From positions 806,001 through 870,000 of the forward strand of contig NZ_BBYG01000008.1 of NCBI RefSeq assembly GCF_001184025.1: a DNA stretch of 64,000 bases, read 5' to 3'. The notes beneath the pieces were generated by a model. It did no database searches and was not told the origin of the DNA. It was given only the letters and a program-made list of their open reading frames with translations. The position numbers were made by a program, and so were the translations under genes. Below are positions 1 to 8,302 of this stretch, piece by piece. Each line of letters begins with the position of its first letter. The stretch's first letter is position 1. This DNA comes from Streptomyces maremycinicus (GTDB taxonomy: Bacteria; Actinomycetota; Actinomycetes; Streptomycetales; Streptomycetaceae).

Positions 1-598
1 GGACGGCCACGCCGAGGCATACGGCCGCGCTGACCTCCCGACGCCCGCTGCGCCACGCCGTCAGGCCGTACAACAGCAGCGATCCGAGGAGTGCAACGGC
101 GAAGGAGAGGGCTGGGCCGCCGCCGACAGCGGCCCAGCCGGCATAGGGAGCGTCCGCCTGCCCGAAGGCCAGCCGTCCCCAGGGGAAGCCGCCGAGCGGA
201 GTCCGGCCGCGTACCGCCTCCAAGGCCACCCACCAGGCGGCGGTGTACAGCGGCCAGCCCGGCAGCGCGATCAAGCGGGGCAGCGGCATCGCGGCGAGTG
301 CGAAGACCAGGGCCTGGACCGCCGTGAGGGTGAGCCACGGGACCAGACCGAGGTTCGCCAGCCAGACAATCAGCGGGGCGAGAAAGGCGATGCCGAAGAT
401 CCCGCCGGCGACGAAGGCGGACCGGGCCCGCCGTCCGCGTACCGCCAGGATCAGCAGAGCCGGACCGAGCGGGGCCAGGAACCACCATCCGACCGGCGGG
501 AACGAGGCGTAGAGAAGCAGCCCACCGGAGGAGGCCGCCGCCCATGAGCGGAGCGTGGCCGCACTGGGGCGGGCCACGCGCGGTGTGCCGGGCCTCAC
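1..598 (-). CDS. lnt: Apolipoprotein N-acyltransferase, N-terminal part (runs off the left edge)
   Basis: This is the first ~199 residues of Lnt, the membrane enzyme that adds the third acyl chain to lipoproteins. It begins at a GTG (598) that overlaps the stop of the upstream gene as GTGA, so the two are translationally coupled. The translated region shows successive hydrophobic segments and the family hallmark PLGGFPWGRLAFGQ, followed by YAGWAAVGG. The catalytic Glu, Lys and Cys lie beyond the window edge. In E. coli the same gene is called cutE because mutants are copper sensitive, which fits this metal-rich island. The operator at 1149-1163 precedes the two-gene unit. Identification is firm; function of this copy is inferred. 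Confidence 0.9.
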   Translation of the reverse strand, partial: MRPGTPRVARPSAATLRSWAAASSGGLLLYASFPPVGWWFLAPLGPALLILAVRGRRARSAFVAGGIFGIAFLAPLIVWLANLGLVPWLTLTAVQALVFALAAMPLPRLIALPGWPLYTAAWWVALEAVRGRTPLGGFPWGRLAFGQADAPYAGWAAVGGGPALSFAVALLGSLLLYGLTAWRSGRREVSAAVCLGVAV

Positions 599-1050
599 GA
601 AGGGACTGCGCAGACGTTCGCGGTGCGCAGCCGCCGGACCAGCACATGGACGAGCAGGGCTACCGAAGCCACGGCGAGCACCGGCTGCACCGGCGCGAAG
701 AACGTCAGGGCGCCGCTGACGCCGATGGCCAGCACCACGAGCTTGTTGCAGATCGGACAGCCGACCGCGAAGGCCGACAGCAGCCCGGCGCCGAGGGCGC
801 GAACGGTACGGGGGCGCTCGGGTGGCCCGACCGCGGGGACGTCGGCCGGGCCGATACGGACGTACGTGGCCACCAGGAGCCCCTCCAGCACGGAACTGAC
901 CAGCCATACCGGGTAGTTCCACCACAGCACCGGGGTCATCCGCGTGTAGAAGGGAGTCGGCACCACGCCCGTCGGCACGCCGATGACGAGTGCGGCGATC
1001 ACGGTGACCGCTGCTGCCACGAGCCATCTGCGGGTGGGCCAGGTGCGCAT
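595..1050 (-). CDS. Small integral membrane protein with a CPIC motif
   Basis: A 151-residue membrane protein with about four hydrophobic segments and the motif GCPICNKLVVLAIG near the third quarter of the chain. The CxxC sits at a membrane boundary and could bind a metal or act in thiol chemistry, but I do not recognise a named family. I chose ATG at 1050 because GAGGAG lies seven bases upstream; an in-frame start at 1140 would add 30 non-hydrophobic residues and run into the operator region. It overlaps lnt by four bases and is probably co-transcribed with it. The palindromic operator at 1149-1163 lies about 100 bases upstream. Confidence 0.75.
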   Translation of the reverse strand: MRTWPTRRWLVAAAVTVIAALVIGVPTGVVPTPFYTRMTPVLWWNYPVWLVSSVLEGLLVATYVRIGPADVPAVGPPERPRTVRALGAGLLSAFAVGCPICNKLVVLAIGVSGALTFFAPVQPVLAVASVALLVHVLVRRLRTANVCAVPS

Positions 1051-1148
1051 GGGGCTGCTCCTCGGGGTCGGGCCGCCGACCGGACGGCACGGCAAACCGG
1101 GGAGCCTGACAGCGGCCTCCGGTCGGCGGCTGGCAGTCATGCTAAGTC

Positions 1149-1163
1149 ACTAATTAGATTAGT
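1149..1163. promoter_or_regulatory. Operator copy 1, ACTAAT-TAG-ATTAGT
   Basis: Perfect 6-3-6 inverted repeat followed by AG. It sits upstream of the CPIC membrane protein-lnt pair. A partial second copy (GCTAAG at 1141) overlaps it. Same element as the other copies listed in this window. Confidence 0.8.
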
Positions 1164-1180
1164 AGCAATGAAGGGCTGGA

Positions 1181-1438
1181 TCAGTGGTGAGGCGGAGGTT
1201 CTACGACGCGGTGGCCGTGGGCGAGGCCCGTCATGCGTCGCTGGTAGGAGCGTGTGTCGATCCGTCCGTGCAGCAGCAGGCCGGCGCACCACCGCTCCTC
1301 ATCCTCGAGCGCGGCGCGCCTGCCTCTGAAGCGGGCCAGCGGAGGGCACCGGCTCTGGTGTGCGCTGACCAGCCGGGCTATGTCGTAGTAGATCGCGGCG
1401 AGAAGCAGGGCGCCGATCAATATCGCTATCGCGGCCAT
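1181..1438 (-). CDS. Small membrane protein with SHOCT-like C-terminus
   Basis: An 85-residue protein with one N-terminal membrane segment (about residues 2-18, MAAIAILIGALLLAAIYYD). Its C-terminal stretch, GLLLHGRIDTRSYQRRM, resembles a SHOCT domain, a short oligomerisation motif found at the ends of membrane proteins. It lies 16 bases downstream of the DUF2933-like gene on the same strand, so the two likely form one transcript under the operator at 1710-1724. Function is unknown. The SHOCT resemblance is from memory of the motif and is moderate evidence only. Confidence 0.65.
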   Translation of the reverse strand: MAAIAILIGALLLAAIYYDIARLVSAHQSRCPPLARFRGRRAALEDEERWCAGLLLHGRIDTRSYQRRMTGLAHGHRVVEPPPHH

Positions 1439-1454
1439 GGGACCAAGGCCCAGT

Positions 1455-1661
1455 TCACAAGGTTTCGCGTGTGTCCTTCTGTGTGGCGCGCAGCTCGGCG
1501 ACTTCCTTGCGCAGCTCGTCCAGTTCGAAGTGCGCCACGGGTGAGCCGACGGAGCTGCTTCGCCGTGATGCGTGCAGCCCTCCGCGCGTCATGAACCACA
1601 TCATCAGGCCCATGCCGATCGGGCAGGCCAGGAGGAGCAGTGGATACAGATACTGAGGCAT
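1455..1661 (-). CDS. Small DUF2933-like membrane protein with coiled-coil tail
   Basis: A 68-residue protein starting at ATG 1661, with GGGAGG five bases upstream. It has one membrane segment ending in ACPIGMGLMMWFMTRGG, rich in Met and with a conserved Cys-Pro, then a polar tail ELDELRKEVAELRATQ that should form a coiled coil. This layout matches small DUF2933-type proteins seen in metal-resistance clusters. A similar architecture recurs at 30115-30483. The operator at 1710-1724 lies about 50 bases upstream. Role unknown; membrane location is inferred from hydrophobicity. Confidence 0.7.
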   Translation of the reverse strand: MPQYLYPLLLLACPIGMGLMMWFMTRGGLHASRRSSSVGSPVAHFELDELRKEVAELRATQKDTRETL

Positions 1662-1709
1662 GAGGGCCTCCCGGTGGGCTGCGGGGCGCTCATCGAACCC
1701 GCTCTGTCT

Positions 1710-1724
1710 ACTAAGTAGTTTAGA
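1710..1724. promoter_or_regulatory. Operator copy 2, ACTAAG-TAG-TTTAGA
   Basis: 6-3-6 palindrome with one mismatched pair, preceded by CT. It lies about 50 bases upstream of the DUF2933-like/SHOCT-like gene pair transcribed leftward. Confidence 0.75.
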
Positions 1725-1900
1725 TAAATGGGAACGGCGGCGCCAGTCCGGGCATATCTGATCGCGCGGTGTGATGGATCTGTTGCTGAGAGTGTCTCGG
1801 GGTGGGAGTGAGTCTGATTGGCTGCGGCGAGGCTGGCGACGTCGATGGTCGGGTGTTCGCGTGCAGGCCGGGGGCAATACTCGCACTCTTGCCTTTATCT

Positions 1901-1915
1901 ACTAAGATGCTTAGT
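1901..1915. promoter_or_regulatory. Operator copy 3, ACTAAG-ATG-CTTAGT (perfect)
   Basis: Perfect inverted repeat and the best match to the consensus. It lies about 170 bases upstream of the rightward DegT-family gene and about 240 bases upstream of the leftward DUF2933-like gene, in their shared divergent promoter region. Confidence 0.8.
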
Positions 1916-2085
1916 GTCTAGTTCGGTAGCCGACACTCGATCTCCAGCGGCCGCCTTCTTTCCGTCCGCTGTGATCCCGCCTTCAAAAGGACGCCACCGG
2001 TCACCGGTTGGGAGCCGGTCATCCCGCATGACGCTCCTTGCGTCCGGAAGTCTCGGGTGACCGCATCGAATGGAAAAGGGGAGCC

Positions 2086-3333
2086 GTGCTGTCAGGAGAG
2101 TCTCCACGTCCATCGCCGTCGGCCGGCGGTGCCCTCGAAGATCTGATGCGTGAGCGGCTCGGCCGTGAGTGCGTGTATGTCCCGTCGTGCAGACTGGCCG
2201 TGTACCTGGCACTACGTCGCTGGTGCGCTCCTGGTGGCAGAGTGCTGATGTCGCCGGTCAACGACGATGTGATGGTGTTCGTCGTGTTGGCGGCGGGGCT
2301 GCGTCCCGTGATGGCGCCGGTGTCTCCTCGGGACGGGAACATCGACATCCGCGTGGTGCCGGAATCGACATGGCGCAGCGTGGGCGCGGTGCTGACGACC
2401 AACGTCTACGGCATGCCGGACGACGCGGACGAACTGCGCACTCGGTGCGACCGCATGGGCATCCCCCTCCTTGAGGACGCGGCACACGCGATCGGTACGA
2501 CTGTGGGAGACCGCCCGATCGGCACCTTCGGAAAAGCTGCGGCTTTCAGCCTGGGCAAGCATGCGGGGGCGACCGGTGGCGGATTTCTGGCGCTGGAGGA
2601 TCCAGCGGACCGCAAGGCGCTGGAGCACCTGCGTGATGAGCTGTTGGCGCCGCGGCAGCTGCATCGGGACCTGGCATACGCGCTGCGCCCTCTCGCACGC
2701 GCTGCGGTACAGCGGCTCCATCTGGTCCGGCCCGTATGGAGGGTTATGCGGACCCTGGGGCTGTTGGAGCGCGAACGCTTTCGTATGGAGCTCCAAGAAC
2801 GGCACTTGCGGGAGGCGGCGGGTCGCAGTCCGGACCTGGGGGCCTTCGACCGCTGGGTGCGAGTCGATCTGCACGGATACCGCAGGGAACACGGACGCCT
2901 TCTGCGGCGCACGCTGAGGCGGCGGATGAGTGGCCTGGACACGGATCTGTCTCGGCGGCGTGAGGGTACGAGGCTGCTGGGCGGCACCGTCTGGGCTGCC
3001 GCAGGTGTGCGGAGCGCGGTCGGGGATCGCGGGGTGCCGCCGCTGTTCCGCGTGCCTCTGATGGTGCGCGACCGGGACAAGCTGGTGGCACGTTTGGAGC
3101 GGTGCGGTGTCGTGATCGGATACCTGTACGACCCGCCTTTGGACGACTTCGCCGGACCCGAGTTCGTGGAGCCATCCCCGGCGCCTGAAGCGGCCCGCTG
3201 GTTCGCGGCGCACGCGCTGCCGGTGGACCCCCTCCTGGCGCGGAGGATGATGCGCCTGCTGCAACGCGAGGCACCGCAACCGGCGGATCCGTTTCCGGGC
3301 CCGGCCCTCCGCGACCAGTCGCCGCGGGTGTGA
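2086..3333 (+). CDS. DegT/DnrJ/EryC1/StrS-family PLP-dependent aminotransferase
   Basis: A 415-residue member of the sugar-aminotransferase family, which usually transfers an amino group to a nucleotide-linked keto-sugar using PLP. Visible family features are the N-terminal substrate region, the PLP-phosphate area LEDAAHAIG, and the lysine region FSLGKHAGATGGG, where the lysine should form the internal aldimine. I chose GTG 2086 because AAAAGGGGAG lies just upstream; a TTG at 2038 is in frame but has no ribosome site. No sugar-pathway genes are nearby, so the substrate is unknown. A perfect operator (1901-1915) lies upstream, which is unusual company for this enzyme class. Confidence 0.8.
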   Translation: MLSGESPRPSPSAGGALEDLMRERLGRECVYVPSCRLAVYLALRRWCAPGGRVLMSPVNDDVMVFVVLAAGLRPVMAPVSPRDGNIDIRVVPESTWRSVGAVLTTNVYGMPDDADELRTRCDRMGIPLLEDAAHAIGTTVGDRPIGTFGKAAAFSLGKHAGATGGGFLALEDPADRKALEHLRDELLAPRQLHRDLAYALRPLARAAVQRLHLVRPVWRVMRTLGLLERERFRMELQERHLREAAGRSPDLGAFDRWVRVDLHGYRREHGRLLRRTLRRRMSGLDTDLSRRREGTRLLGGTVWAAAGVRSAVGDRGVPPLFRVPLMVRDRDKLVARLERCGVVIGYLYDPPLDDFAGPEFVEPSPAPEAARWFAAHALPVDPLLARRMMRLLQREAPQPADPFPGPALRDQSPRV

Positions 3334-3550
3334 CTCCCGGCCGCCTCGGCCTCCGCCGGCTGGGCACGTCGCATCCGCCACCTTCGGGATGCCGCTTGTG
3401 CCGCGGTCTGCGGCTGTGCGGGCGAGGGTGGTACGCCGCCTCGGCGAGGTCGCTTCCAGTGCTGCCCGTACAGGCTGAAGAGGGCAGTTCGCCCCCACAG
3501 GCTCGTATCCGGGGCGGAGAACCTGCCTGCTCCCAGTGCCACGGGCGGAT

Positions 3551-4324
3551 TCACAGCGGGAGCTGGAAGCCTGTGATGAGTGTCTGGAGCTGAGCGATGA
3601 GCTGCCCCCACCAGCCGGTCACTTGCATGACCCCCACGGCCACCAGTAGCACTCCGCCGACTCGCATCACAGCCCGCGCGTGCCGCCGTGCCCAGGTGAA
3701 GCGTCGCATCACGCCGTCGAACGACGCGGCCGCGAGCAGGAAGGGAAGCCCGAGGCCCAGGCTGTATGTGAACGAGAGCACGGCTCCGCGCCCGGCGCTC
3801 GCACTGTCCGCCGCCAGGGAAAGGACGGCCGCGAGTGTGGGGCCGATGCACGGCGTCCAGCCGATCGCGAAGAGGGCGCCGAGCAGCGGCGCGCCCGCGA
3901 GGCCCGCGCCGGGCCGGACCGAGGGCCGCCAGCTGAAACCGGCCAGCGGCAGCTTGTCGAGCAGCCCGGCGAAGACCAGGCCCAGCACGATGATGAGCGA
4001 GCCCAGCACGATGCCGAGCGTGCGCTGCTGCGCCACCAGCACGGCGCCCGCACCACCGAACAGCGCCCCGTAGCTGGTGAAGACCGCGGCGAAACCGCCC
4101 ACGAACAGCAGGCAGCCGACCAGAACCCGCCATCTCGGACCGCGCTGCCCCGTATCGGCCGCGCCCGCGCCGGACATCCCGGCGACGTACGACAGGTACC
4201 CCGGGACCAGGGGGAGGCAGCAGGGAGAGAAGAACGAGAGTGCTCCAGCGGCAAGTGCCAGGAGGAGGGCGAGGACGAGCGGGCCGGCCAGGACCGTTTC
4301 GCCGACAGCGGCGGCCACCGTCAC
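3551..4324 (-). CDS. ccdA: Cytochrome c biogenesis / thiol-disulfide transporter CcdA
   Basis: A 257-residue polytopic membrane protein of the CcdA (DsbD transmembrane) family, which carries electrons from cytoplasmic thioredoxin across the membrane to extracytoplasmic thiol proteins. The two signature cysteine regions are present: FFSPCCLPLVPGYLSYVAG in the first membrane segment and GWTPCIGPTLAAVLSLA in the fourth. The first signature has a second cysteine (PCCLP) where PCVLP is usual. It starts at GTG 4324 within a GTGA overlap with the tlpA-like gene, so the two are coupled. It should recharge that TlpA-like protein and support haem attachment by ResB/CcsB encoded at 22.9-25.7 kb. Confidence 0.93.
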   Translation of the reverse strand: MTVAAAVGETVLAGPLVLALLLALAAGALSFFSPCCLPLVPGYLSYVAGMSGAGAADTGQRGPRWRVLVGCLLFVGGFAAVFTSYGALFGGAGAVLVAQQRTLGIVLGSLIIVLGLVFAGLLDKLPLAGFSWRPSVRPGAGLAGAPLLGALFAIGWTPCIGPTLAAVLSLAADSASAGRGAVLSFTYSLGLGLPFLLAAASFDGVMRRFTWARRHARAVMRVGGVLLVAVGVMQVTGWWGQLIAQLQTLITGFQLPL

Positions 4325-5001
4325 TTGTCCGCACCTCCGCCGGTCCTCTCCGCGGCGAGATCCTTCACCAGCTCGCTCAGGGTCGTGTACGTGGTCCGGC
4401 CGATGATGCGGGCGGCGATTCGTCCGTCACGGTCGATGATCACGGAGCTGGGAACGGCGGACAGCGGGATGCGTCCGTTGAATCCCAGGAGGAGCTTGCC
4501 GTCGGGGTCGCGGAAGCTGGGGTACGTGATGCCGTAGTTCCGCTCGAAGGCCTTCGCCGCCGCGTCGTTGTCCCGTGTGTTGATGCCGACGAACCGTACG
4601 CCGAGGTCACGGGTCTCCTCGGACACCTTCTTCAGGTCGGGTGCCTCGGCCCGGCACGGCGCGCACCAAGATCCCCACACGTTGAGCACGATCACGTTGC
4701 CGCGCAGGTCGGCCAGGTCCAACTGGTCGCCAGTGATCGTCTTGCCGCTGAGCATGGGAGCCATGGGCCGTTTGCCCGTCGGGTACTCGGTGAGTCCGTC
4801 CTGGGTGCTGGAGGCGGCCGCCTTCTCGGTGTCCGACGAGCCGGACGTCGTACTCGTCCCGCACGCGGCGAGCAGCAGAGCGGCCGCGACCACGCCCGCA
4901 GCCTGCCGCCGCATTCGAGAGCTCGCCCCTGCCCGGCTGGTGCCTCGGTCCACCAGTGACGTCGCGGGAGCGGACTGCGTGTGGGGTGCCGTTGAGGCCA
5001 C
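4321..5001 (-). CDS. TlpA/ResA-like thioredoxin lipoprotein
   Basis: A 226-residue extracytoplasmic thiol-disulfide oxidoreductase. The N-terminal part has basic residues, a hydrophobic stretch and a lipobox ending LLLAAC with Cys47, so it should be a lipoprotein. The thioredoxin active site is WCAPC at about residues 112-116 within LNVWGSWCAPCRAEAP, followed by the TlpA pattern and a cis-Pro region (LSAVPSSVIIDRDG). GTG 5001 was chosen because GGAGAG lies eight bases upstream. It likely keeps apocytochrome c cysteines reduced, with ccdA overlapping downstream as electron source. The operator at 5037-5051 is 35 bases upstream. Confidence 0.9.
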   Translation of the reverse strand: MASTAPHTQSAPATSLVDRGTSRAGASSRMRRQAAGVVAAALLLAACGTSTTSGSSDTEKAAASSTQDGLTEYPTGKRPMAPMLSGKTITGDQLDLADLRGNVIVLNVWGSWCAPCRAEAPDLKKVSEETRDLGVRFVGINTRDNDAAAKAFERNYGITYPSFRDPDGKLLLGFNGRIPLSAVPSSVIIDRDGRIAARIIGRTTYTTLSELVKDLAAERTGGGADK

Positions 5002-5036
5002 GGCTGTCTCTCCTTCACCGGGATATGGCAGAAGCT

Positions 5037-5051
5037 GCTAAGTAGCTTAGG
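5037..5051. promoter_or_regulatory. Operator copy 4, GCTAAG-TAG-CTTAGG
   Basis: 6-3-6 palindrome located 35 bases upstream of the tlpA-ccdA unit, a position suited to direct repression or activation of that promoter. Confidence 0.8.
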
Positions 5052-5461
5052 TGGCTCCTTCGGAGCGATTCAGCCGGGGCCCCTGGTGCGGCCGAGGCCG
5101 TTCGTGCGTCGCGTACCCGCCTCTGATGACAGGCCTGGCGACCTGTGTCGACGCCGTCGCCATGTGGAAGCTGCGCAACCAGGACGAGCGGTATCCCGCA
5201 CGCGGGTGTGTTGCCGGTCGACGCGTGCCCGGAGAGCGGTTGGCTGCTGCGCGTCGGGGGGGACCGGGGCCGCCGCCACCGCCGAAGTGCGGCTGCGCAG
5301 AGGGTCGGCTCCTAGGGCTGGTTCGCACCGCGGAAGCAACTCGGCCGGGGTCTCCTCCGCACCCGGGGGCCCTGCCACACCCGGTATTGCCGCTCGTATA
5401 TTCGGCCACAGTGGATCGCCGACTGGCTTGATCCTGTCGGTGGAGCGAGGGGCAGGTCGCG
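5052..5461. other. Intergenic, no gene recognised
   Basis: About 400 bases between the tlpA operator and the repeat membrane protein. Reading frames here lack convincing ribosome sites or family motifs. It must hold the promoter for the rightward gene at 5462, but I see no operator copy on that side. Confidence 0.5.
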
Positions 5462-7849
5462 GTGGTCGGCTATCTGGTGTTCATGGTCTGCTCTGGCCTG
5501 GTCGTCGTGCTGGCGAACGCCTTGGCGAACTGGCGGGACCGGCCGCTGTGGCGTGGCCCGGGCCGCGCGGGAGCGCTGGGTATACGGGCCAGGCTCGCGG
5601 GCGACGGGGAGTCCTGGCCGGCTCGGCCGGTCAAGGGTGACCTGTGGGTGCCGGACGGGAATGGTCCGCTCCACTTCGTCGACGGGGTGCGCAGTCCGCT
5701 CCCGGTGGCCCGTGGCGGGCGGGTGCTGGGCACGGTCCCCCTGCGGGGATTCCCTCACGAAGGGCCGCTCGTCGCGCGGCAGGTGACCATGGTCTACGAG
5801 CCGTCGGACGGGGCCGGCGTACTGCGCCTGCGCGTTCCGGAATCGGCTGTACCGTTCCTGGCGGGCGCGCTCGCCGGGGCGGCGGGTCCGGCTGCCGGAT
5901 CGGCCACCAGACCGCCGCACGAGGTGTTCCGCCTCTCCGCGCGGCGGGCACTGAGAGTGCCCCGTCCGGCCGCGCTGGCGCTGATGGGGGCGATGCTGCT
6001 CGGTCTCTTCGGTCTGCACACCTTCGTCCTCGGCAAGCCCGTCACCGCGGAGGTCACCGCCAAGCGCGACGGCGTCTGCTCGGTGCGCTGGCAGGACCCC
6101 TGGAGCGGCGGCACGCGCACGGCGGGCGTCGACTGCTACGGCGATGAACGGGCTGGTGATCCGTTGCGGATATCCGCCCGGCCGTGGCCCGTGCGCGGCG
6201 AGGCCGCCGACCTCGAAGACTCACCGTTCATGCTGATGCTCGGCCTGGTGGTGACCGGCACGGGCGGAGTCGTCGGCGCCGCGGCCGCGTCGCTCGGTGA
6301 CGTCGTCCGGCTGCGGGCGCTGCGCCGGTTTCTTCGCGACGGCCCGGCGGGCAGGCAGCCGTCTGCCCTTCTGAGGGCCGCCGACATGGTCCCGTGGTGG
6401 AGCGCCGCGGCCGGGGCGCTCGCCCTGGCCGGCGCGGGTGTGCTGCTCTCCGCGTACGGCTTCGGCACGACCGTACGGGCCACGGTCACCGGCACCGAGG
6501 AGTACGTCTGCAAGGTCCGCTGGCAGGATCCCCGGGACGGGACCCGGCAGAGCGCCGAGGTCGACTGCGACGACCGTGCGGTCGAGGCGGGCCAGTCCCT
6601 GGAGATCACCGCACCCGCCTGGCCGCTGCGCGGCGAAGCCTTCGACCGTGGGATCACTCCGTGGGTGCTCGGCGGCGGCACGGCGGTCTTCCTGGGCCTC
6701 GCGGCGGCGGGCATCGTGTTCCGGGTCCGCGAGGCGGGCGGGCACTCCGGTGTCCCGGCCATGTCGGAGCCGAGGACGAACTGGGACGCCGTCCGGGACG
6801 CGCCGGTGTCCTCGGGTTGGCCGGTCCCTGTGCCCGCTGGTGCCGACGCCCGCCCGGCGGACGTACTGGACCGTGCCCATCTCGCCGCCGTCTCACGCCT
6901 GCTCGCCTCACGCCTGAGCGGGTCGGCGACCACCCGCCCGGGACGGCGCGAGCCGGACATCCGTACCACGGGGTGGTGGCGCTCGCCGCGTCTGCGGCGG
7001 CTGGTGCTGGCGTCCTGGGTCTCCTGGGGCGGTCTGCTCGTCCTCGCGGTCACGGCGGGGCTCTCGGGCTGGTGGTGGGCGACGGCGCTACGGCTGTGGG
7101 GTTCCGAGACGGCGCCCGCGCGGGCCACTGTCGCCCTCCGCTACGACGACGTCCCGCTCACCCCGTGGCTGGTGCCCGGTGACGCCGAGATCACCTTCCA
7201 TACGGCGGACGGCCGCAAGGTCACCACGGACCTCGCCTACGGGGACGAACCCGCCCCGAACGAAGGCGATCGGCTCACCGTCGAGTACGCCGTGGAGTCC
7301 CCGTCCGCCGCCCGCCTCCCTGGCGATCCGGGCCTCGACCGCGGACTGTGGATCAGTGGTGGGGTCGCGGCGGCAGCGCTGATCCGCGTGGCGTGGGGCG
7401 GTGTGTCCGGCTCGCGGGTCATGCGCCGTGTGCTGGCGGCCGCCCGCGGCGCCGAGACCAGGACGGCCGACTATGTGCTGCTGCCCGATCCCGAGGACCC
7501 TGCTGCGGCGCCGCCGCAGTTGGTGTTCTTCACGAACGGCGAGAATCGCCCTTTCGCCCTGCTGGAAGCCGTACCGGGCACGGCCCGCTCACGCCTGGTC
7601 GACTGGCTGCCCCGGGAGGGCACAGCCGAACTGCGCTCCGTGCCAGGGGAGCCCGAGACGGTCGTGCCGTGGGTCGACGGGCACCCGGTCTGGCCGCTCA
7701 GCCCGCTCTTCGATCTTTCGGATCCGGAGGAGGAGCGGGACTTCCGGGAGTATGTGGAGGAGTTGACGCCGCCCTGGATCGCTCTGCCGGGGTCGCAGGG
7801 GTTCCGTGACGATGAGGAAGACCCCATGAGGGGCGAGGTTGCCCGGTGA
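5462..7849 (+). CDS. Large membrane protein with three DUF3592-like repeats
   Basis: A 795-residue protein beginning at GTG 5462. It contains three related units, each an extracytoplasmic beta-rich stretch followed by a membrane segment. Unit one has TAEVTAKRDGVCSVRWQDP...VDCYGDE, unit two has RATVTGTEEYVCKVRWQDP...VDCDDRA, and unit three, more divergent and without the cysteines, has RATVALRYDDVPLTPW...AYGDEP. The pattern of a short ligand-like beta domain ending in a repeated PWPLRGEA-type motif before the next helix resembles DUF3592 proteins. The paired cysteines in units one and two may form disulfides. No function can be assigned. It stands alone on this strand between two leftward genes. 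Confidence 0.8.
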   Translation: MVGYLVFMVCSGLVVVLANALANWRDRPLWRGPGRAGALGIRARLAGDGESWPARPVKGDLWVPDGNGPLHFVDGVRSPLPVARGGRVLGTVPLRGFPHEGPLVARQVTMVYEPSDGAGVLRLRVPESAVPFLAGALAGAAGPAAGSATRPPHEVFRLSARRALRVPRPAALALMGAMLLGLFGLHTFVLGKPVTAEVTAKRDGVCSVRWQDPWSGGTRTAGVDCYGDERAGDPLRISARPWPVRGEAADLEDSPFMLMLGLVVTGTGGVVGAAAASLGDVVRLRALRRFLRDGPAGRQPSALLRAADMVPWWSAAAGALALAGAGVLLSAYGFGTTVRATVTGTEEYVCKVRWQDPRDGTRQSAEVDCDDRAVEAGQSLEITAPAWPLRGEAFDRGITPWVLGGGTAVFLGLAAAGIVFRVREAGGHSGVPAMSEPRTNWDAVRDAPVSSGWPVPVPAGADARPADVLDRAHLAAVSRLLASRLSGSATTRPGRREPDIRTTGWWRSPRLRRLVLASWVSWGGLLVLAVTAGLSGWWWATALRLWGSETAPARATVALRYDDVPLTPWLVPGDAEITFHTADGRKVTTDLAYGDEPAPNEGDRLTVEYAVESPSAARLPGDPGLDRGLWISGGVAAAALIRVAWGGVSGSRVMRRVLAAARGAETRTADYVLLPDPEDPAAAPPQLVFFTNGENRPFALLEAVPGTARSRLVDWLPREGTAELRSVPGEPETVVPWVDGHPVWPLSPLFDLSDPEEERDFREYVEELTPPWIALPGSQGFRDDEEDPMRGEVAR

Positions 7850-8004
7850 CGGTGAGGGCCCTGTAAAGGGCGAGGGACCCTGCGCCCCTCGACCAGGAAG
7901 CCCGAAGGCTACCGCGGGTGAAACGTCCACAAGGCGTAGAACGACTGCGAGGACGGACGGGGACTCTGGGTCGCATACCGCCTCGCGTGCATCGGGAGGA
8001 CGCC

Positions 8005-8151
8005 ATGACCTGGAAGATCGACCGCGCTCCATGGCACCCCGTGCACCACACCGACGATGACCACGGGGCCGTTCCTGCGCGCCTGTCCCGGAACGGGGAG
8101 CACGCGGCGGACACAACTCCGCTGAGGCGTCGCCGACCGAGACGCACATAG
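8005..8151 (+). CDS. Possible 48-residue His-rich small protein
   Basis: An ATG at 8005 follows a good ribosome site (CGGGAGGACGCC). The predicted 48-residue product contains WHPVHHTDDDHG near the start and an Arg-rich end. The histidine cluster would suit metal binding, but the reading frame is short and I know no family. It could be chance in GC-rich DNA. Confidence 0.3.
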   Translation: MTWKIDRAPWHPVHHTDDDHGAVPARLSRNGEHAADTTPLRRRRPRRT

Positions 8152-8174
8152 TGAGCCGGCGTAGCTGGACGGGT

Positions 8175-8215
8175 AGCGCCCCCAACAGGTGCCATACAGC
8201 TCTGTTGGGGGCGCT
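8175..8215. terminator. Strong hairpin, 14-bp perfect stem
   Basis: AGCGCCCCCAACAG (8175-8188) pairs perfectly with CTGTTGGGGGCGCT (8202-8215) around a 13-base loop. It lies between the rightward genes and the leftward LVIVD gene and is most likely a bidirectional terminator. The rest of 7850-8302 shows only the weak small reading frame at 8005. Confidence 0.65.
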
Positions 8216-8302
8216 TCACCGTGCCTGGGTGAGTGCCTCACGGTAACGGCCGGAACCCCGGCCTTGGCGCTGATGCCGTGTGGGACCCGCGTTCAGATCA
8301 GC

